A stretch of 64,000 nt of DNA from Arion vulgaris. Its lineage: Eukaryota; Mollusca; Gastropoda; Stylommatophora; Arionidae. Below, piece by piece: positions 30,950 to 41,690 of this stretch (position 1 is its first letter; each line of letters opens with the position of its first letter). The translations under genes and the position numbers were made by a program. The stretch is from positions 13,163,671-13,227,670 of the forward strand of contig CM036775.1 in the NCBI GenBank assembly GCA_020796225.1. The letters are read 5' to 3'. The notes beneath the pieces were generated by a model. The model saw only the letters and a list, made by a program, of their open reading frames with translations, had not been told where the DNA came from and did no database searches.

Positions 30950-31185
30950 ACAAAACTAAATATCTCTGTTACTATTACATAAATAAACTAAAATATCTCT
31001 GTTACTATTACATAAACAAACTCAAATATTTCTGTTACGATTACATAAACAAACTAAGATATCTCTGTTACGATTACATAAACAAACTAAAATATCTCTG
31101 TTACGATTACATAAATAAACTAAAATATCTCTGTTACTATTACATGAACAAACTCAAATATTCTGTTACTATTACATAAACAAAT
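30950..31185. repeat. Minisatellite, about 33-bp unit x 7
   Basis: Units AAACTAAAATATCTCTGTTA, C(T/G)ATTACATAAAC are repeated with few changes, in intron 1 of copy B. Confidence 0.92.
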
Positions 31186-31617
31186 CGCAATGTGACATTC
31201 TCTTCTTGATTGTTGTCAAACAAAGTTACAAAAGACAATCGCACTGATAGCTTAACAAGTTGAATAAGCGTGTCGCGAGCAGTACTATTCTCAAAACGCA
31301 AATGCAAAATTTACCAAAGGTCAGGCAATATAAAAGTTGCATGCAAAGTACAATCTTATTTTCTTCTCTACATTTGCTTTCGTGGCGGAGTAATACTAGG
31401 AAGGTTTGTTTACACCTACTTAAACTTTACGATAGACAAAATATGTCATCACATCGACCATCGATTATCTCGATCAGTTTAACTCTAGGGACAAGTTAGT
31501 TGTGCAGACGTATGCTAGTGACACAGTTATGGCAAGACAACTCAAAGAAAAACGGTTCCTGTGACATGATTTATACACTATTAGGCACACAAACTGAATT
31601 TAGTCCTGTCTCCGTCC
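31186..31617. other. No recognisable feature
   Basis: Intronic AT-rich DNA; frames of 63-79 codons show no motif. Confidence 0.4.
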
Positions 31618-31850
31618 GTCTGTTGCTGTGGCACGAAAAAGGAGCAAATAACAGTAACACTGCGACCTATAAGGCATGTCATAAGAGATGACTGAGGTAG
31701 GGGCATAGGCAAGCTAGCAAAATAAATAAAAAGCGTCGCAAAATTTGGATGTATTGGCCTACTTGTAGGCGCATAACTGGCACAGCGTACATCGCTCTTA
31801 GTCTCAGATCATATACAAATCATAAAGAGTGGTTTATCAAGTGATTGATA
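31618..31850 (-). repeat. Dispersed repeats E (copy 3) and D (copy 3)
   Basis: E is at 31618-31700 (plus strand: ACACTGCGACCTATAAGGCA, GTCATAAGAGATGACTGA). D is at 31722-31850 on the minus strand (AAGAGCGATGTACGCTGTGC; GTAGGCCAATACATCC). On the minus strand the order is D then E, as at 28748-28985. Confidence 0.6.
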
Positions 31851-32029
31851 TGGAGCAATCGAAGAAGAAGTGCTGCCTCAATCTGCATCAAGCAGAAGTG
31901 GGTGTCTAATATTCTTTGCCTCAATTAATAGTTTTGCCACGTTCTCAAGTCACTCTTCACAGAAAACAAACTTACTGGACATCATTGTAAATAAACGGTT
32001 TTCCAAGTTCGTGTCAACCAGATGGAACT

Positions 32030-32215
32030 ATTCCAGCCGTCTAGTACAGACTATTCCAGCGTTATACAGACTATTCCAGTCGTCTAGTACAGACTATTCC
32101 AGCAGTCTAGTTAAGACTATTCCAGCAGTCTAGTTAAGACTATTCCAGCCGTCTAGTACAGACTATTCCAGCCGTCTAGTATAGACTATTCCAGCCGTCT
32201 AGTACAGACTATAGC
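32030..32215. repeat. Minisatellite, about 23-bp unit x 8
   Basis: Units GACTATTCCAGCCGTCTAGT, ACA, with AGCAG and TTAAG variants. Confidence 0.93.
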
Positions 32216-32749
32216 CAACTATCGTAATCTACTTCAGGAATTATTTGAATATATTTGAAATAAAACTAGCGGCTGAGACCATGCAACATTTACTGGAGCA
32301 GGTGGATTAATGTCAAAGTTATTGGATTTTGATTTTAATATTGTTGTTGTATTCATCGATATATTTTCTATGACAGATGTTGTGTTTAATATCCTTCAGA
32401 TCAAAATCCTTGAACATCTCATGTTGCAGTAGAGAGGTTGCGTGATAGTCGTGCCTTATCTTCAAGGGGGAGGAGGGGAGGGAGGGAGCACCAACTGAAG
32501 CAGATTGAAAACTACTGGTAAATAAAACAATTTGACAGGTTTACAGACCTTACTGTTTGAAATGTGCATCCAACGCAAGATGGACGACGACATGCAGTGT
32601 ATACTGTCTCACTGTCAAATACGACGAAGAGAAAAAACAAAGAGACTAACTTTGTAATAGGCTGCAGATGAGCAGCTGAATATACCAGACACATATCATC
32701 AGAAGAAACGGATGAGACAATCAATAAGAAAGCCATCAATACTAAGACT
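32216..32749. other. No recognisable feature
   Basis: Intronic DNA with a purine-rich patch (GGGAGGAGGGGAGGGAGGGAG, about 32466-32488, potential G-rich structure). No gene is supported. Confidence 0.4.
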
Positions 32750-33460
32750 AGACGATCATCTAAACTATGATAATTATAACAAATTACAATCTAGTACTAA
32801 ACTAGACGATCATCTAAACTATGGATAGATTATAACAAATTACAATCTGTGACTTAGTACTAAACTAGACGATCATCTAAACTATGGATAGATTATAACA
32901 AATTACAATCTGCTCGCCACTTAGTACTACAACTGACAGATCGTATCTAAACCAGTGATTTCCAAAGTGAAGGAGCCCTCTCAGTGGGCGATGAAGTGTT
33001 CTAGGGGCGATAGTGGTTTCAGAAGAATTTGGGGGTGTTCAGGCGATTAGGGGTAGGTGGCTCTTTAAAGAAGAAATTAATAATAAATGTTTTAAAATAA
33101 AATATTTTCGTTATTTTGTGATTGAATAATCATTTAAAATTTGAATTCTTCATTTAAATTCATCTTATGCCCATCTTACACTATGCATTTTTTCATCAAT
33201 TTTTTATTGCATGCACGTAATCATTAGAAAATTGACCATGTATTACAGAAATATATATCAATTTTCTATGTCAAAGAGAAAATATAGCATGTATATACGT
33301 AGGAGGGAGACGTTGGCAAACTGTTATAATATGGAGGGGGCGTTACAAAGTTTATGTTGTGCAAAGTGGGCGTTAGGTCGAAAAAGTTTGGGAATCTATG
33401 ATCTAAACTATGGATAGATTATAACAAATGACCATTCTGTGCCTTAGAACTAAGACTAGC
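32750..33460. repeat. About 62-bp repeat units, clustered and interspersed
   Basis: Three units at 32750-32950 (CTAGACGATCATCTAAACTA, TGGATAGATTATAACAAATT), a part unit at 33400-33455 and another at 33681-33740. Between them, 32960-33400 looks unrelated and AT-rich. Confidence 0.8.
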
Positions 33461-33677
33461 CCTTTAGCTGCTAAGGACGTATATATACCTTTTCCCATTC
33501 ACTTCTAAAGACGCATTAACACGTCTGTTATTATATCTCCTCTGTGGGCTAAAGACGTGTTAACACGTTATACATTGTTACTGTCAAGGCTATAGGCGTA
33601 CATTCACGTTTATGACTTAGAAATAAAGAGTAGCTATTTTTAGCTCAGCCTTCATAAAGTATGTAGCAGCGAAAGGG
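33460..33677. mobile_element. 218-bp piggyBac-like MITE
   Basis: The ends are imperfect terminal inverted repeats: CCCTTTAGCTGCTAAGG on the left, and GTAGCAGCGAAAGGG on the right, which inverts to CCCTTTCGCTGCTAC. The right flank is TTAA (33678-33681), the piggyBac target; the left flank is CTAG. The element sits inside the 62-bp repeat, whose uninterrupted copies nearby give the empty site. Internal sequence contains GTGTTAACACGT-like palindromes and no ORF. Confidence 0.65.
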
Positions 33678-33799
33678 TTAAACGATCATGTAAACTATGG
33701 ATAGATTATAACAAATGACCATTCTGTGCCTTAGAACAGGACACAGTCCACTCAGTAGTAACATGTATACGAAATGTAAGCTCTTCTATTCAGCCATGT

Positions 33800-34015
33800 G
33801 TTCAAGCATGCTTCATGTGTGTGTGTACATGTATGCTTCATGTGAGTGTGTGTGTGTATACATGTATGCTTCTTATGTGTGTACATGTGTGCTTCATGTG
33901 TGTGTGTGTGTGTGTGTACATGTATGCTTCATGTGTGTGTGTATGTGTGTGTACATGTATGCTTCATGTGTCTGTGTGTGTGTGCATGCGTTTGTATGTA
34001 TATATATATATATAA
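33800..34015. repeat. (GT)n-rich minisatellite
   Basis: Repeats of TGTGTGTGTACATGTATGCTTCATG with variable GT runs, then TATATATA. Cys/Val/Met-rich frames here are artefacts. Confidence 0.93.
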
Positions 34016-34214
34016 TATTATCTACTTCTCGTCCCGTTATTCGTTACATAGAGTCTGCAAGTAATTTCTCCATACCGCTCTGTTCTGGTCAACTCGCTCA
34101 ATCTCTTCCATAGAAATGAATCCACAATTTCTCGTCTCCTCTCTCAGTGAAGTTTGCTTTACGGTTTCTAGACGTTCTTCTTTCTTCTGAAGCCCTTTGG
34201 CTTTCGCCTAGACT

Positions 34215-34605
34215 GTTGTTTCTTTAATCAACAATTAAGCAAGCTTGTCCAACTTTGTGATTCTTTAATCAAGCAATTAAGCGAAGCTGTCAACTTTGTG
34301 ATTCTTTAATCAGCAATTACAAAGCTGTCAACTTTGGATTCTTTAATCAGCAATTAGCGAAGCTGTCAACTTTGTGATTCTTTAATCAAGCAATTAAGCG
34401 AAGCTGCCAACTTTGTGATTCTTTAATCAAGCAATTAAGTGAAGCTGCCAACTTTGTGATTCTTTAATCAAGCAATTAAGTGAAGCTGCCAACTTTGTGA
34501 TTCTTTAATCAAGCAATTAAGTGAAGCTTCCAACTTTGTGATTCTTTAATCAAGCGATTAAGTGAAGCTGCCAACTTTGTGATTCTTTAATCAAGCGTTT
34601 AAGCC
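34215..34605. repeat. Minisatellite, about 41-bp unit, 9-10 copies
   Basis: Units GATTCTTTAATCAAGCAATT, AAGTGAAGCTGCCAACTTTG, T; ends exactly at the following SINE. Confidence 0.94.
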
Positions 34606-34830
34606 AAGGATTTGACTTCACTGCTCAGTGTTTTATTGTCTGGCTCGGTACTTCGGGAGGAATGATACACCACCTGCAGAAAGTAGTGTGCAGAGCAAGA
34701 ACTCCGTAGCTCTAGCAACAATGCTAGATGTTTTAGGAAGACTCTCCTGAACCGAACGACAAGGTCTGTTTGGACCCACAACCTTCAGAACACAGGGTAA
34801 ATGACTTGACTTCTCTGCCACGGAAACCAA
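34606..34830 (-). mobile_element. tRNA-derived SINE, family A, copy 5
   Basis: Body with GAGCTACGGAGTTCTTGCTC on the minus strand and a degenerate head with TGGGTCCAAAC at the B-box position. It lies between two minisatellites in intron 1 of copy B. Confidence 0.75.
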
Positions 34831-34867
34831 ATATATGTATATATATATATATCAATAAAAGAATAGA

Positions 34868-35225
34868 GAGCACCATACAACATTGCCTGGAATATAATAT
34901 AGCATACCGAACACCATACAACATTGAATGGAATATGAGAGCATACAGAACACCATACAACATTGCCTGGAATATGATATAGCATACAGAACACCATACA
35001 ACATTGCCTGGAATAATGGCATACAGAACACCATACAACATTGAATGGAATATGATGTAGCATACAGAACACCATACAACATTGAATGGAATATGATGTA
35101 GCATACAGAACACCATACAACATTGAATGGAATATGATGTAACATACAGAACACCATACAACATTGAATGGAATATGATGTAACATACAGAACACCATAC
35201 AATATTGATTCGAATGTAATATAGA
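34868..35225. repeat. Minisatellite, about 41-bp unit x 9
   Basis: Units CATACAGAACACCATACAAC, ATTGAATGGAATATGATGTA, G, with GCCTGG and TGAATGG subtypes. Long minus-strand frames (116-176 codons, Cys/Met/Val-rich) are repeat artefacts. Confidence 0.94.
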
Positions 35226-35286
35226 ATAAAGAGTAGACCTACAGCCACCATTGTATGATATATGGTATGTCAAATATGGTATACTT

Positions 35287-35710
35287 ATGTAAAGTAACAG
35301 ATCTGATGAAAACACAAAGACAGTAAGACAAAGAGACCTCTATGTAAAGTGACAGATCTGATGAAAACACAAAGACAGTAAGACAAACAGACTATGAAGA
35401 CAGATTGAGAACACAAAGACAGTGACAGGACTCTATGTAAAGTGACAGATCTGATGAAAACACAAAGACAGTAAGACAAAGAGACCTCTATGTAAAGTGA
35501 CAGATCTGATGAAAAAACAAAGACAATAAGACAAACACACCTCTTTGTAAAGTAACAGATCTGATGAAACAACAAAGACAGTAAGACAAACAGACCTCTA
35601 TGTAAAGTGACAGATCTGATGAAACAACAAAGACAGTAAGACAAACAGACTCTATGTAAAGTGACAGATCTGATGAAACAACAAAGACAGTAAGACAAAC
35701 AGACTATGTA
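35287..35710. repeat. Minisatellite, about 55-bp unit, 7-8 copies
   Basis: Units TATGTAAAGTGACAGATCTG, ATGAAAACACAAAGACAGTA, AGACAAAGAGACCTC. Confidence 0.94.
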
Positions 35711-35794
35711 AAATTCCAAAAAAGTACAATTCTCAATTTCTTATAAAATTGTCCCAAAATTGTTTCAGATCTTAGGGTAAAAGAGTCACTTCAT

Positions 35795-36088
35795 AGTTCT
35801 AAACCTAGAGTGCAGGAGGTGAGAGGGTCAATTTTGTTCCTCACTTGTTGAACGTCGATTTGTGAGATTGAAACACAACCAACCCTCTTGTGTCCGATTA
35901 GCTAGGAAAACATTTATGCATTACGCTAATCCGTCCCACTATACAAGAATCTACGTTGCAGATATAGACAAAATGAAGGAACGAAGGGAACGAAAGGAAG
36001 GAAGGATTAACCTATCATATAATTTATATTTGTTTTTTTTTTTCTTGTTCATTTATTTATTTACTTGTTGCTATTTTTCTGTCTGTAG
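35795..36088 (-). repeat. Intron 3' flank of FReD exon B, with old tRNA-like SINE
   Basis: Collinear with 48505-48821. On the minus strand, 35975-35845 resembles a tRNA-derived head (GGATTAGCGTAATGCATAAA near the A box; GTTTCAATCTCAC at the B box); copy C has GTTCAATCCCAC there. The last bases before the exon are a T-rich tract and TTCTGTCTGTAG, a good 3' splice site. Confidence 0.5.
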
Positions 36089-37046
36089 GTTGTGGTGACC
36101 TTAATGTTGCTGGAAAAAAACAACAATGCATAAACCTGAAATGTCCAGATCTGCCGCCAAGTGTTTCCAACCTGAAATGTCCAGATCTGCCGCCAAGAGT
36201 TTGCAAAGATGTCAAATCTAACGAGCCTAGGACAGTGGTCACACTAGCAGACGGCTATGAAGTCTTATGTGACACACAGACAGATGGAGGTGGCTGGATT
36301 GTCATACAAAGACGTGCGACTCAAGACGTAGATTTCTATCGTAATTGGGTTGATTATAAATATGGATTTGGGAACATCACCGGCAACTTCTGGTTCGGAA
36401 ATGAAAAGATTCATCAATTAACATCTCAAAGACGATACCAGTTAAGGATAGACTTAACTGTTAATGGTACCAAGTAGCACGCAACTTACTCCAGTTTCCG
36501 GTTTCTCTGTGAGGCTGAGAATTACCAGTTGCAGGTTGAGGGTTACTCTGGGTCTCCTGGAGACAGCTTATATCATCACAACAATGCAGCTTTTAGTACT
36601 TTTGATTTTTTTTTTTTTTTTTCCGATCCAGAAGCACTTGAGCTTTTCAGCTTTCGGCTCGGTGCCATGGACATCGTAACCCTTCGGTTCGGTGCCACGA
36701 ACACCGTGAATCTGGGGAATCTGTGGCTTTTTCTGCCTGCCCACGGAATTGAACCCGTACACACAGAGGGCTAGTCACCCACAGTCCAACGCGCTACGAA
36801 CACGCTGGGCACGCGGGCGGTACTTTTGATTAAGACAATGACAAGTACGACTTACGTATCTCTGGTGTAGACTTCCATGGTGATTGGTGGTACACAAGAG
36901 GTATCGATAGTAACCTGAACGGTTTGTGGGGTTCCAGGAAATATGCGGAAGTCTTAACGTGGTCGTATATTACTGGTCGTTACATCTCTGCTTTGTCTTC
37001 TGAAATGAAACTTAGACAGATAGATATCCCATGTTACCATCTGTAA
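36089..37046 (+). pseudogene. Fibrinogen-related domain exon, copy B, broken by stops and a SINE
   Basis: The exon follows a consensus acceptor and opens [13 protein letters not shown], then a 12-residue unit [12 protein letters not shown] duplicated as [12 protein letters not shown]. The FReD begins [20 protein letters not shown], with [18 protein letters not shown] and [20 protein letters not shown], then a premature TAG at 36475-36477. Beyond it the frame continues HATYSSFRFLCEAENYQLQV to NNAAFSTFD, where a SINE (36608-36819) interrupts. After the SINE come an in-frame TAA (36831), then DNDKYDLRISGVDFHGDWWY, SNLNGLWGSRKYAEV, SSEMKLRQ and the natural stop at 37044. The domain is full length but dead as written. 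The usual Cys just before SNLNG is not seen (RGIDSNLNG), while a Cys remains near the terminus. FReD proteins are secreted lectin-like recognition molecules. Confidence 0.88.
36608..36819 (-). mobile_element. tRNA-derived SINE, family B, copy 2, inside the FReD exon
   Basis: Poly(T) from 36608, body with AACCCTTCGGTTCGGTGCCA, and B box GGGTTCAATTCC on the minus strand near 36752. It is flanked by a perfect 12-bp target duplication GTACTTTTGATT (36596-36607 and 36820-36831). Confidence 0.93.
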
Positions 37047-37092
37047 TATAACCATTACTAATGTTACTCAATACTGTTACTTCAATGCATAC

Positions 37093-38030
37093 ACATTGTT
37101 AGTCTTCTCTGTATACAATGTCACAGAGTGATCTTTGGAAGTTAGTTTACTGCAGTTGATAAATTGTATTAGTAACTCTCTCTCTCTCTCTCTCTTACAT
37201 ACACACAAACATACACACACAGACACACACACACATACACATACATACACATACACTATCACAAGCCTTCAAACTCACACAATAATTCACTCACAATCTT
37301 ACAATCACTCATGTTCGCACACACTATCTTAATCCCACATTCGCACACTCACTCTGTCTCGCACAGCTACTCACACTCTCAGTCATTCACACTCTCACAG
37401 TCACTCACACTCTCACAGTCACTCACACACACTAGCACAGCCACTCACACTTACACAGTCACTCACACTTACACAGTCACTCACACTTACACTAATACTA
37501 GCACAGTCACTCACACTTACACAAGTCACTCACACTTACACAGTCACTCACACTTACACTCATACTAGCACAGTCACTCACACTTACACTAATACTAGCA
37601 CAGTCATTCACACTCTCACAGTCACACACACTTACATAGTCACTCACACAGTCACTCACACTCGCATATTCACTCACACTCTCACAGTCACACACAGTCG
37701 CACAGTCACTTTCACTCGCCCAATCACTCAAACTCGCACAGTCGCTCACACTCGTACAGTCACCCATACTGATACCCTCACACTCGCACAGTTTCTTTAC
37801 AAGCACAGTCACTCACATTTACACAGTCACTCACACTTACACAGTCACTTACACTCGCACAATAAATCGGGTTGCAAAAATCATTCACTCTCGCATAGTC
37901 TCTCACTCTCACACACTCACTCTTGCATGCAATCACTCACTTACACTTACACTCGTATAATAACTCACTCTTGCACAATCCATCAGTCTCCTACAATCAC
38001 TCACTCTTGCACAATCACGCATATACACGC
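37093..38030. repeat. Duplicated 3' flank plus long CA/TC-rich microsatellite
   Basis: 37093-37205 matches 29185-29300. A long ACTCACACTCACACAGTC-type tract follows, like 5760-6440. No coding. Confidence 0.9.
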
Positions 38031-38200
38031 AATTAGGGTAAGTGTTAGACTTACGATATTGTTATGTAAAACATGCTTACGAGTACAGTATCTATTCTCT
38101 AATCCTGTTTTGACTTTCAGCGTCAAGTCGAAAAAGGAAACACCCGGAGAGAGGCGGAAATCACACAGAGTGCTATTCAAGTTTGCTAATTTCGTCATTA
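38022..38200 (+). repeat. Dispersed repeat F with intron-like interior, copy 2
   Basis: About 180 bp nearly identical to 6437-6615. The donor-like GGGTAAGTG (38036) and acceptor-like CTGTTTTGACTTTCAG (ending 38120) are both kept. Confidence 0.7.
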
Positions 38201-38324
38201 GATAAGTCAAGACATCATATAAACATTCACAAATGTTGGACACATCTATCTGATTTTCTATATATAAATATATAAATATATAAAATGTGATTTTCTCTCT
38301 CTCTCTCTGTTTCTATATATCATC

Positions 38325-40005
38325 ATCATCGGCCTCTTTGTCTCAGGAGACAATAGGTGTTGCGTCACGTAGTATGTTCTGTGCTGAATCACAACATTTC
38401 ATGTGGCTGTAATTCTTTGGCCAGCCGCTCCCAGTGTTCTTTGTCTATTCCGCATGAAGTTAGATCACGCTTGCAGGTGTCTAATAATGAAGCGTAATAA
38501 TGGACGCCCATGCTGTCTAGCACCAGATGCGAGTTGACCATATAGAATATTCTTTGGGATTCTATCATCGCGCATACGGGCACACGTGTCCCAGCCATCT
38601 GAGACGTCGCTGACTCAGTAAGGTGTGCATGTTTGGAATGCCAGCACTGTCCATGACTTCTATATTGGAGATGTGATCTTGCCATCGGATGTTGTATATT
38701 CGTCTGAGACAGGGCATGTTGAAGGTGTTGAGGCGATGTTCTTGTCTAGCATATGTGGTCCATGTCTCACTACCATACAGCAGAGTGCTGAGAACACAAG
38801 CTTTGTATACTTGTGTCTTGGTGTTTCTTGTGAGTACCCTGTTTTCCCATACACGCTTTGCTAATTTAAACATAGCAGTGGAGGACTTCCCAATGCCACT
38901 ACTAATTTCATCATCGAGGGAAAGGTTGCTGCTGATGACAGAGTCAAGGTATGTAAAGGTGTTGACTACTTCAAGCGTTTGACTACCAATGTTGATAGAT
39001 GAGGCTCTGCTAATATCCTGGAACATTATATTTGTTTTCTTCAGGCTGATGGTCAAGCCGAATTCATTTGATGCTGCAGCAAATCTGTCCATGAGGTGTT
39101 GTAGCCCTTCTTCTGTGTGTGATGTTAATGCTGCATCATCGGCAAACATAAGTTCCCTGATGGTGACTCTTTGGACTTTGGTCTTTGCTTTGAGTCGCGC
39201 CATGTTGAACAATTGTCCATCTGATCTTGTGTGGAGAAATATTCCTTCTTCGGCGGATTCAAAAGCATTGGAGAGAAGTAGGGAGAAAAATATCCCAAAG
39301 AGTGTGGGTGCAAGTACGTACCCCTGCTTGACGCCGCTGTTGATAGGAAAAGCGCTGGAGGAGGCCCCATCAAACATCACTGTACCCTTCATGTTGTTAT
39401 GGAATGATGTTATGATTTTAAGCAATGTAGGAGGGCAGCCGAGTTTTTCCAAAAGCTTGAAGAGGCCATCTCTACTCACTAGGTCAAATGCCTTTGTTAG
39501 ATCTATGAAGGCAATGTACAGTGGCATTCTTTGTTCGCGACATTTCTCCTGCAGTTGTCTCAAGGAGAATAACATGTCAATAGTGGATCTGTTGGATCTA
39601 AATCCACACTGTGACTCAGGGTATACTTGGTTTGCTAGCTTTTGTAACCTATTTAGTACTACGGGTGCGAAGACCTTCCCCACGATGCTGAGCAACGAGA
39701 TACCACAGTAGTTGTTACAGTCACCACGATCACCTTTATTTTTATACAAGGTGATGATATTTACATCTCTCGTGTCCTGAGGCACTTCTCCCTCCTCCCA
39801 GCATATGCATAATAGTTCATGCAGACTGGTCAGGAGAGTTTGTTTAACACATTTGATTACTTCAGGGGGGATGCCGTCCTTTCCAGTTGCTTTCCGTTTG
39901 CCAGGGTGTCAATCGCAATACTGATTTCTGCCTCTGAGGGCATCTGATCTAATGTGCTCAAGGTCGGAAGAGTTTTAATTGCATCGAACGCGATGTTAGT
40001 TATGT
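38325..40005 (-). pseudogene. CR1/RTE-like LINE, RT domain largely open, 5'-truncated
   Basis: The minus-strand frame at 39785-38565 (406 codons) carries DCNNYCGISLLSIVGKVFAP, FIDLTKAFDLVSRDGLF (motif A, Asp), GVKQGYVLAPTLFGIFF (motif B) and ELMFADDAALTSH (motif C). It ends with LSTLLYGSETWTTY, LRRIYNIRWQDHISN and RRLRWLGHV. Upstream, ATGKDGIPPEVIKC (about 39900-39860) lies one frameshift away, so RT motif 1 is also present. Downstream, ILYGQLASGARQHGRPLLRF and DTCKRDLTSCGIDKEHWERL continue with two frameshifts to a stop near 38390. The 3' end shows a (GATGAT)n tail (about 38320-38333). The endonuclease is missing. The catalytic residues look intact, making this the youngest-looking LINE in the window. 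Confidence 0.88.
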
Positions 40006-40335
40006 CAATATGATTTTCTCTCTCTCTCTCTTTCTATATATATATATCTCTATATATGTATATATAAATAACCTTAACGAAATTGTTTGAATGTCTGTTG
40101 TCTTTAACTGAAGATATCTGGACATCCTAAGGAGTTGAAATTTGGCAAGAGAGTAGCTTTCATAGATGGTAAGTTGTAAAAATTATAATACTAGACAATC
40201 AGTTCGTCTAAATGCCTTAAAAAACAAATTGTCATGAAAATTAAAACGCCGTAAAAGAGTATTCCCTGTTTTAACTTGCCGGTCTCATGTTAAAACGATG
40301 ATGATAACTATTATTATAACGTATTTTAACACATC
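40006..40335. other. Microsatellite edge and unannotated AT-rich DNA
   Basis: (TC)n/(TA)n at 40013-40065 is the LINE's right flank; the rest shows no recognised feature. Confidence 0.5.
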
Positions 40336-40344
40336 TTCTTAGAA

Positions 40345-40425
40345 GTGTGCGTGGCCGAATTGATAAGATCGCAGTCTCCCATGCAGTATACCCGTGTTCG
40401 AATCACGGTAAGGCCAAGGTTATTT
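40345..40425 (+). mobile_element. tRNA-like sequence, probably a SINE head
   Basis: GTGGCCGAATTGATAAGATC resembles a D arm/A box. CCGTGTTCGAATCACGG (about 40390-40406) is a perfect five-pair T arm with loop TTCGAAT. I cannot pair a seven-base acceptor stem, so a functional tRNA gene is unlikely. Confidence 0.5.
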
Positions 40426-40504
40426 TTAAAACCCGTCTGGTCATTAATAACAGCAGTCCATCACAAGCGATTATGACAACAGCATCAGACGTGTGCTGCT
40501 GTAC

Positions 40505-40680
40505 CTCTCTGATGTGAGCGGAGGTGGCTGAAAATCTAATCCTTGCACACAATCCCCTACCACATGTGGGGCATAGATGATCAAGGTTAGAAATGAGAAG
40601 AAATGTCTGGTCAACCACTAGTAACAACTGTTATAAGAAAGAGAAGATGAAGATATGTTGGGCATACTTTGAGAATAATT
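40505..40680 (+). repeat. Dispersed repeat G copy 2 and LINE-tail fragment
   Basis: 40520-40600 matches 6615-6690. 40601-40680 (ACAACTGTTATAAGAAAGAG, ATATGTTGGGCATACTTTGA) resembles the unit of the minisatellite at 47940-48310. Confidence 0.55.
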
Positions 40681-40880
40681 AATCAATAAATCACAAAAGC
40701 AGGCATTGATATAGATTGCAAAGGAATTCAAGAAAGAAGGGACTCCTTAAGAAAGCCTTGAAATAAACTTTGATGTGAGATGCAATAAATATTGGACTAA
40801 GTTCTGAAGCAGAAATTGAATGAGTCACACAGGAAAGAGCGGTATGGAGAAATTGTTAGTAAGCTCTATGTAACGTATAA
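40681..40880. other. No recognisable feature
   Basis: AT-rich spacer between the LINE-tail fragment and the inverted repeat. Confidence 0.4.
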
Positions 40881-41690
40881 ACACGTAATTACAAAGTACT
40901 GTAGTTTTACAAATTACAAAAACAATGACAAAATACAGCAACGTTTCGACCAACAAGGCCTTTATCAAGCAAACGAACAAACAGGAGTGACAAATTAAAA
41001 TGAAACACAAATGGACGACCAAATACAAACGTATCTAAGGAAAATCTGGAATAAAAACGAATAACGAAATAAATGTAACACAAAACACACATAAAAACTA
41101 GAAATAGAAAGGAAAAGAAACAATGAAACATCTAGTAAATATATAACTTGAATACATTTCAACATATACCCATATAGATTACAAAGCATGGGAAGAGAAA
41201 GTACAAAGAAGCATAAGAATGGAATATAACATGAATACATGCAACATATACATATAGATACAAAGCATGGAAGAGAAAGTACTAAGAAGCATAATAACGT
41301 GGCTCAACGTATTACATTCTTATGCTTCTTAGTACTTTCTCTTCCCATGCTTTGTAATCTATATGGGTATATGTTGAAATGTATTCAAGTTATATATTTA
41401 CTAGATGTTTCATTGTTTCTTTCTTTCTATTTCTAGATTTTATGTGTTTTTTGTGTTACATTTATTTCGTTATTCGTTTTTATTCCAGATTTTCCTTAGA
41501 TACGTTTGTATTTGGTCGTCCATTTGTGTTTCATTTTAATTTGTCACTCCTGTTTGTTCGTTGTTTGATGGTTTTTGTTGGTCGAAACGTTGCTTTTTTT
41601 TTGTCATTGTTTTTGTTTTTGAAAAACCCACAGATTTTGTAATTACGTGTTTTGCCAATCAAATATTTTTACTGCATTTCCCATATATAT
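40881..41690. repeat. Large inverted pair of satellite-related units
   Basis: The left arm 40881-41225 is a reverse-complement satellite monomer plus a 90-bp extension (CATTTCAACATATACCCATA). The right arm 41310-41690 is the forward version, with TACTAGATGTTTCATTGTTT and TGGTCGAAACGTTGC. A partial direct duplication of the left-arm extension (41216-41300) lies at the centre. Both core motifs are present; the right one is degraded. Confidence 0.85.

Larger units (their letters stand above)
29370..30950 (+). repeat. Duplicon B, 5' part
   Basis: Collinear with 22300-24970 (A, minus its insertions) and 46470-47840 (C): a remnant 62-bp unit, SINE A, one 65-bp unit, promoter, signal exon and the first 300 bp of intron 1. 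Confidence 0.85.

Noticed and set aside
34733..35719. Cys-rich repeat proteins of 116-176 codons on the minus strand
   Set aside because: They follow the 41-bp and 55-bp minisatellite periods in all frames; no signal peptide or conserved domain.
30553..36088. An immunoglobulin-like exon between signal and FReD exons, as in classical FREPs
   Set aside because: I looked for a Cys...Trp...Tyr-x-Cys pattern between splice sites and saw none; the intron is mostly minisatellites.
38989..39711. 240-codon plus-strand frame
   Set aside because: Antisense shadow of the LINE reverse transcriptase.
40345..40425. Functional tRNA gene
   Set aside because: The T arm is perfect, but no acceptor stem pairs and the anticodon arm is not clear; better read as a SINE head.
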